Assembly (NCBI GenBank): GCA_015179025.1
Contig: WHUX01000028.1
Span: 1-64,000 of the forward strand
DNA length: 64,000 nt
From: Terfezia claveryi
Taxonomy: Eukaryota > Ascomycota > Pezizomycetes > Pezizales > Pezizaceae
Direction: 5' to 3'
A program made the position numbers and the translations under genes. This document shows positions 62,575 through 64,000 of the stretch, in pieces (the first letter of the stretch is position 1; every line of letters starts with the position of its first letter). The notes beneath the pieces were generated by a model. It saw only the letters and a program-made list of their open reading frames with translations, did no database searches and was not told where the DNA came from.

Positions 62575-63667
62575 AGGTCTGCGACTGTCTGAAACACTGC
62601 CATCAATTCTATAGAATTTGCCTACGACCGCATGCTGGGGTATTTTTACCAGATCGACTTGTGCCAACATGGACAGTCGCCCTCCACCTCATCCCACGAA
62701 CCATCCTAATGGCACCTTTAGCTGCTCGAGACCGCCCCATAATCATGATAGACCAGAGCTCCATGTCCCTAATACTTCCGTGGTACAATAGAATCTATGA
62801 TCCCCAACAGGCAGGTGCTATCCCTACGGCTCCTCTGTCACCCAGCGGAAGCCGGCGACTTCAACCGCTGTTATCAAAAGATTAGCCAATATGTCTAGTA
62901 GGACCACATAAATATGTGTGGATGAATCGACTCCAGGCAGCGGAAATCTACTCAAATACCTACAAGCTACGAGATTATGTGGACTGGAATAGCAGGCCGT
63001 TGGACAAGTATTTATTCCAATGGTATAATCAGAACCCTTTGGAAGGCCCGATTGCTACTTTTGGCAATGTGAGCCATCATCAATTCACGAAGTGTGATCA
63101 GAAGCTGCCAGGGTGGAGGGAGACAGTAAAGCTATTTCCCTTCATGGTGATTACAAAGTGTCCTATAGATGATACAAACCTGCTATAGAGCAGAGACGGG
63201 ATTCAGCGTGCTTGTGGAGAGGATAGGGAGCGGGAGTAGTTAATGTGGGCAGGGTTAGAAAGGTGAGATCTAGTGAGCAAGAAAGGTTGGGGTTGTGGGA
63301 AGGGGTTGGAGTTAGTGGATATTCTTGATTTGCTGCGTTTTAGATTCTATTCAAGTAGTGAAGTTTTACTACACACTATTCGTATTGTTATGTTTTTCTA
63401 GCGAATCCTATTATGTTTACAGTGCTCCCATATGTTCACAGTGTCCTGAGGTGCGAGCTAGAACAAACTAAAGTAGGTAATGCCAAATTCAGTAGTGCAT
63501 TCCTGGCCACGCAACGCGAACAAGCAAAACGAAAACACACAAAACGAAAACACACAAAGTCCCTATTATTCACATACAAATTAAAAAAATTAAAAAAAAA
63601 AGGAATTTAGTAAGGAAAAGAAAAAGGAAGAAAAAAAAAGGTAAAAAAAAAAAAAAAAACCCATCAC
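62575..63667. other. Intergenic DNA with A-rich end
   Basis: Two plus-strand frames (62661-62885 and 62916-63188) look somewhat protein-like but match no family I know. A short direct repeat (two units of ACGAAAACACACAA, about 63526-63558) and an A-rich tract (63580-63660) follow. The A-rich tract lies immediately downstream of the stop of the minus-strand gene at 63668. Confidence 0.4.
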
Positions 63668-64000
63668 TTATCCTTCCACAACCACACCTTTCCACTCCAT
63701 GCCTCCATGACTCAACGCAAAATAAATACACTCCACCACGATCGAATGACTATCTATCCTTCGCTGCCTGTCTGAGCCCATCGTCTTAAATAGTATCGTC
63801 ATTTCTTCGCTCATCTCAAATGACGCACCATCGTATTTAACCATTCTCCAGTTGCTCCCTGTCGTAATAAAACCAAATACTTCACCCCCACCATTATTAT
63901 TATTATCACGCATATCCTTCATGGCAAGGAAACCTTGCTTCATGGCCTGTCCGAGGGAAGCTCGCTTTGTCTCCACGATGACGATAAAGTCTTCACTTCT
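63668..64000 (-). CDS. Partial fungal protein with PD-(D/E)XK-like E-x-K motif
   Basis: Minus-strand frame, open to the window edge, so the N-terminal part is missing; 110 codons are visible. The first visible residues SEDFIVIVETKRASLGQAMK form a beta strand ending in E-x-K, followed by a helix, with an upstream Asp. This is the pattern of PD-(D/E)XK nuclease-fold proteins. The rest (FLAMKDMRDNN, GEVFGFITTGSNWRMVKYDG) resembles a domain of uncharacterised proteins I recall from many filamentous fungi, in which EAKR, LLAMKD and TTG..W.M..YDG are conserved. The C-terminus is complete, with a stop at 63668. The function is unknown; nuclease activity is not shown. An Asn-rich stretch (NNNN) is a small oddity. 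Confidence 0.7.
   Translation of the reverse strand, partial: RSEDFIVIVETKRASLGQAMKQGFLAMKDMRDNNNNGGGEVFGFITTGSNWRMVKYDGASFEMSEEMTILFKTMGSDRQRRIDSHSIVVECIYFALSHGGMEWKGVVVEG

Overview
The window is nuclear DNA of a filamentous ascomycete fungus. The genes carry short (about 50-80 nt) GT-AG introns, several with recognisable branch sites, and the encoded proteins (VPS13, GUT1-type glycerol kinase, eL8, mL41, a secreted-type GH35 beta-galactosidase) are typical of Pezizomycotina. The 15-exon GH35 gene and the large share of gene-poor DNA would suit an intron-rich, repeat-expanded lineage, but I cannot name the species or class.

Layout: (1) 1-7,788 has no convincing gene; its last kilobase is pyrimidine-rich and leads into (2) a four-finger C2H2 transcription-factor gene (7,789-9,241, +). 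(3) 9,242-20,145 is gene-free and contains a striking island of homopolymers and microsatellites (about 13.4-16.9 kb). (4) 20,146-44,400 is the gene-dense core: mitochondrial ribosomal protein mL41 (+), a 15-exon GH35 beta-galactosidase (-), the very large lipid-transfer protein VPS13 (-, about 10.9 kb), a DUF3429/TMEM69-like mitochondrial membrane protein (+), ribosomal protein eL8 (+) and glycerol kinase (+). (5) 44,401-63,667 is gene-poor and holds transposon debris: two Tc1/mariner transposase fragments in swapped order, short inverted-repeat elements, and one unassigned 146-codon ORF. (6) The window ends inside a minus-strand gene whose visible part has an E-x-K motif, consistent with a PD-(D/E)XK-like domain.

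The core genes are mostly housekeeping (cytosolic and mitochondrial translation, membrane-contact lipid transport, glycerol use) with one carbohydrate-scavenging enzyme. They do not form an evident cluster or pathway. I reconstructed exon boundaries by reading frames and splice sites for the zinc-finger, mL41, GH35, DUF3429, eL8 and glycerol-kinase genes; each closes in frame. VPS13 was reconstructed only at its two ends.

The most interesting unexplained structure is in the repeats. A 10-mer, TAGTCTGGTT or its complement, occurs nine times exactly, often as inverted pairs. Separately, an 85-bp element with 10-bp terminal inverted repeats is flanked by a perfect 9-bp direct repeat, and a diverged copy lies 11.5 kb away. 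Both look like undescribed miniature transposable elements. I found no CRISPR array, tRNA, rRNA, telomere array or biosynthetic gene cluster.
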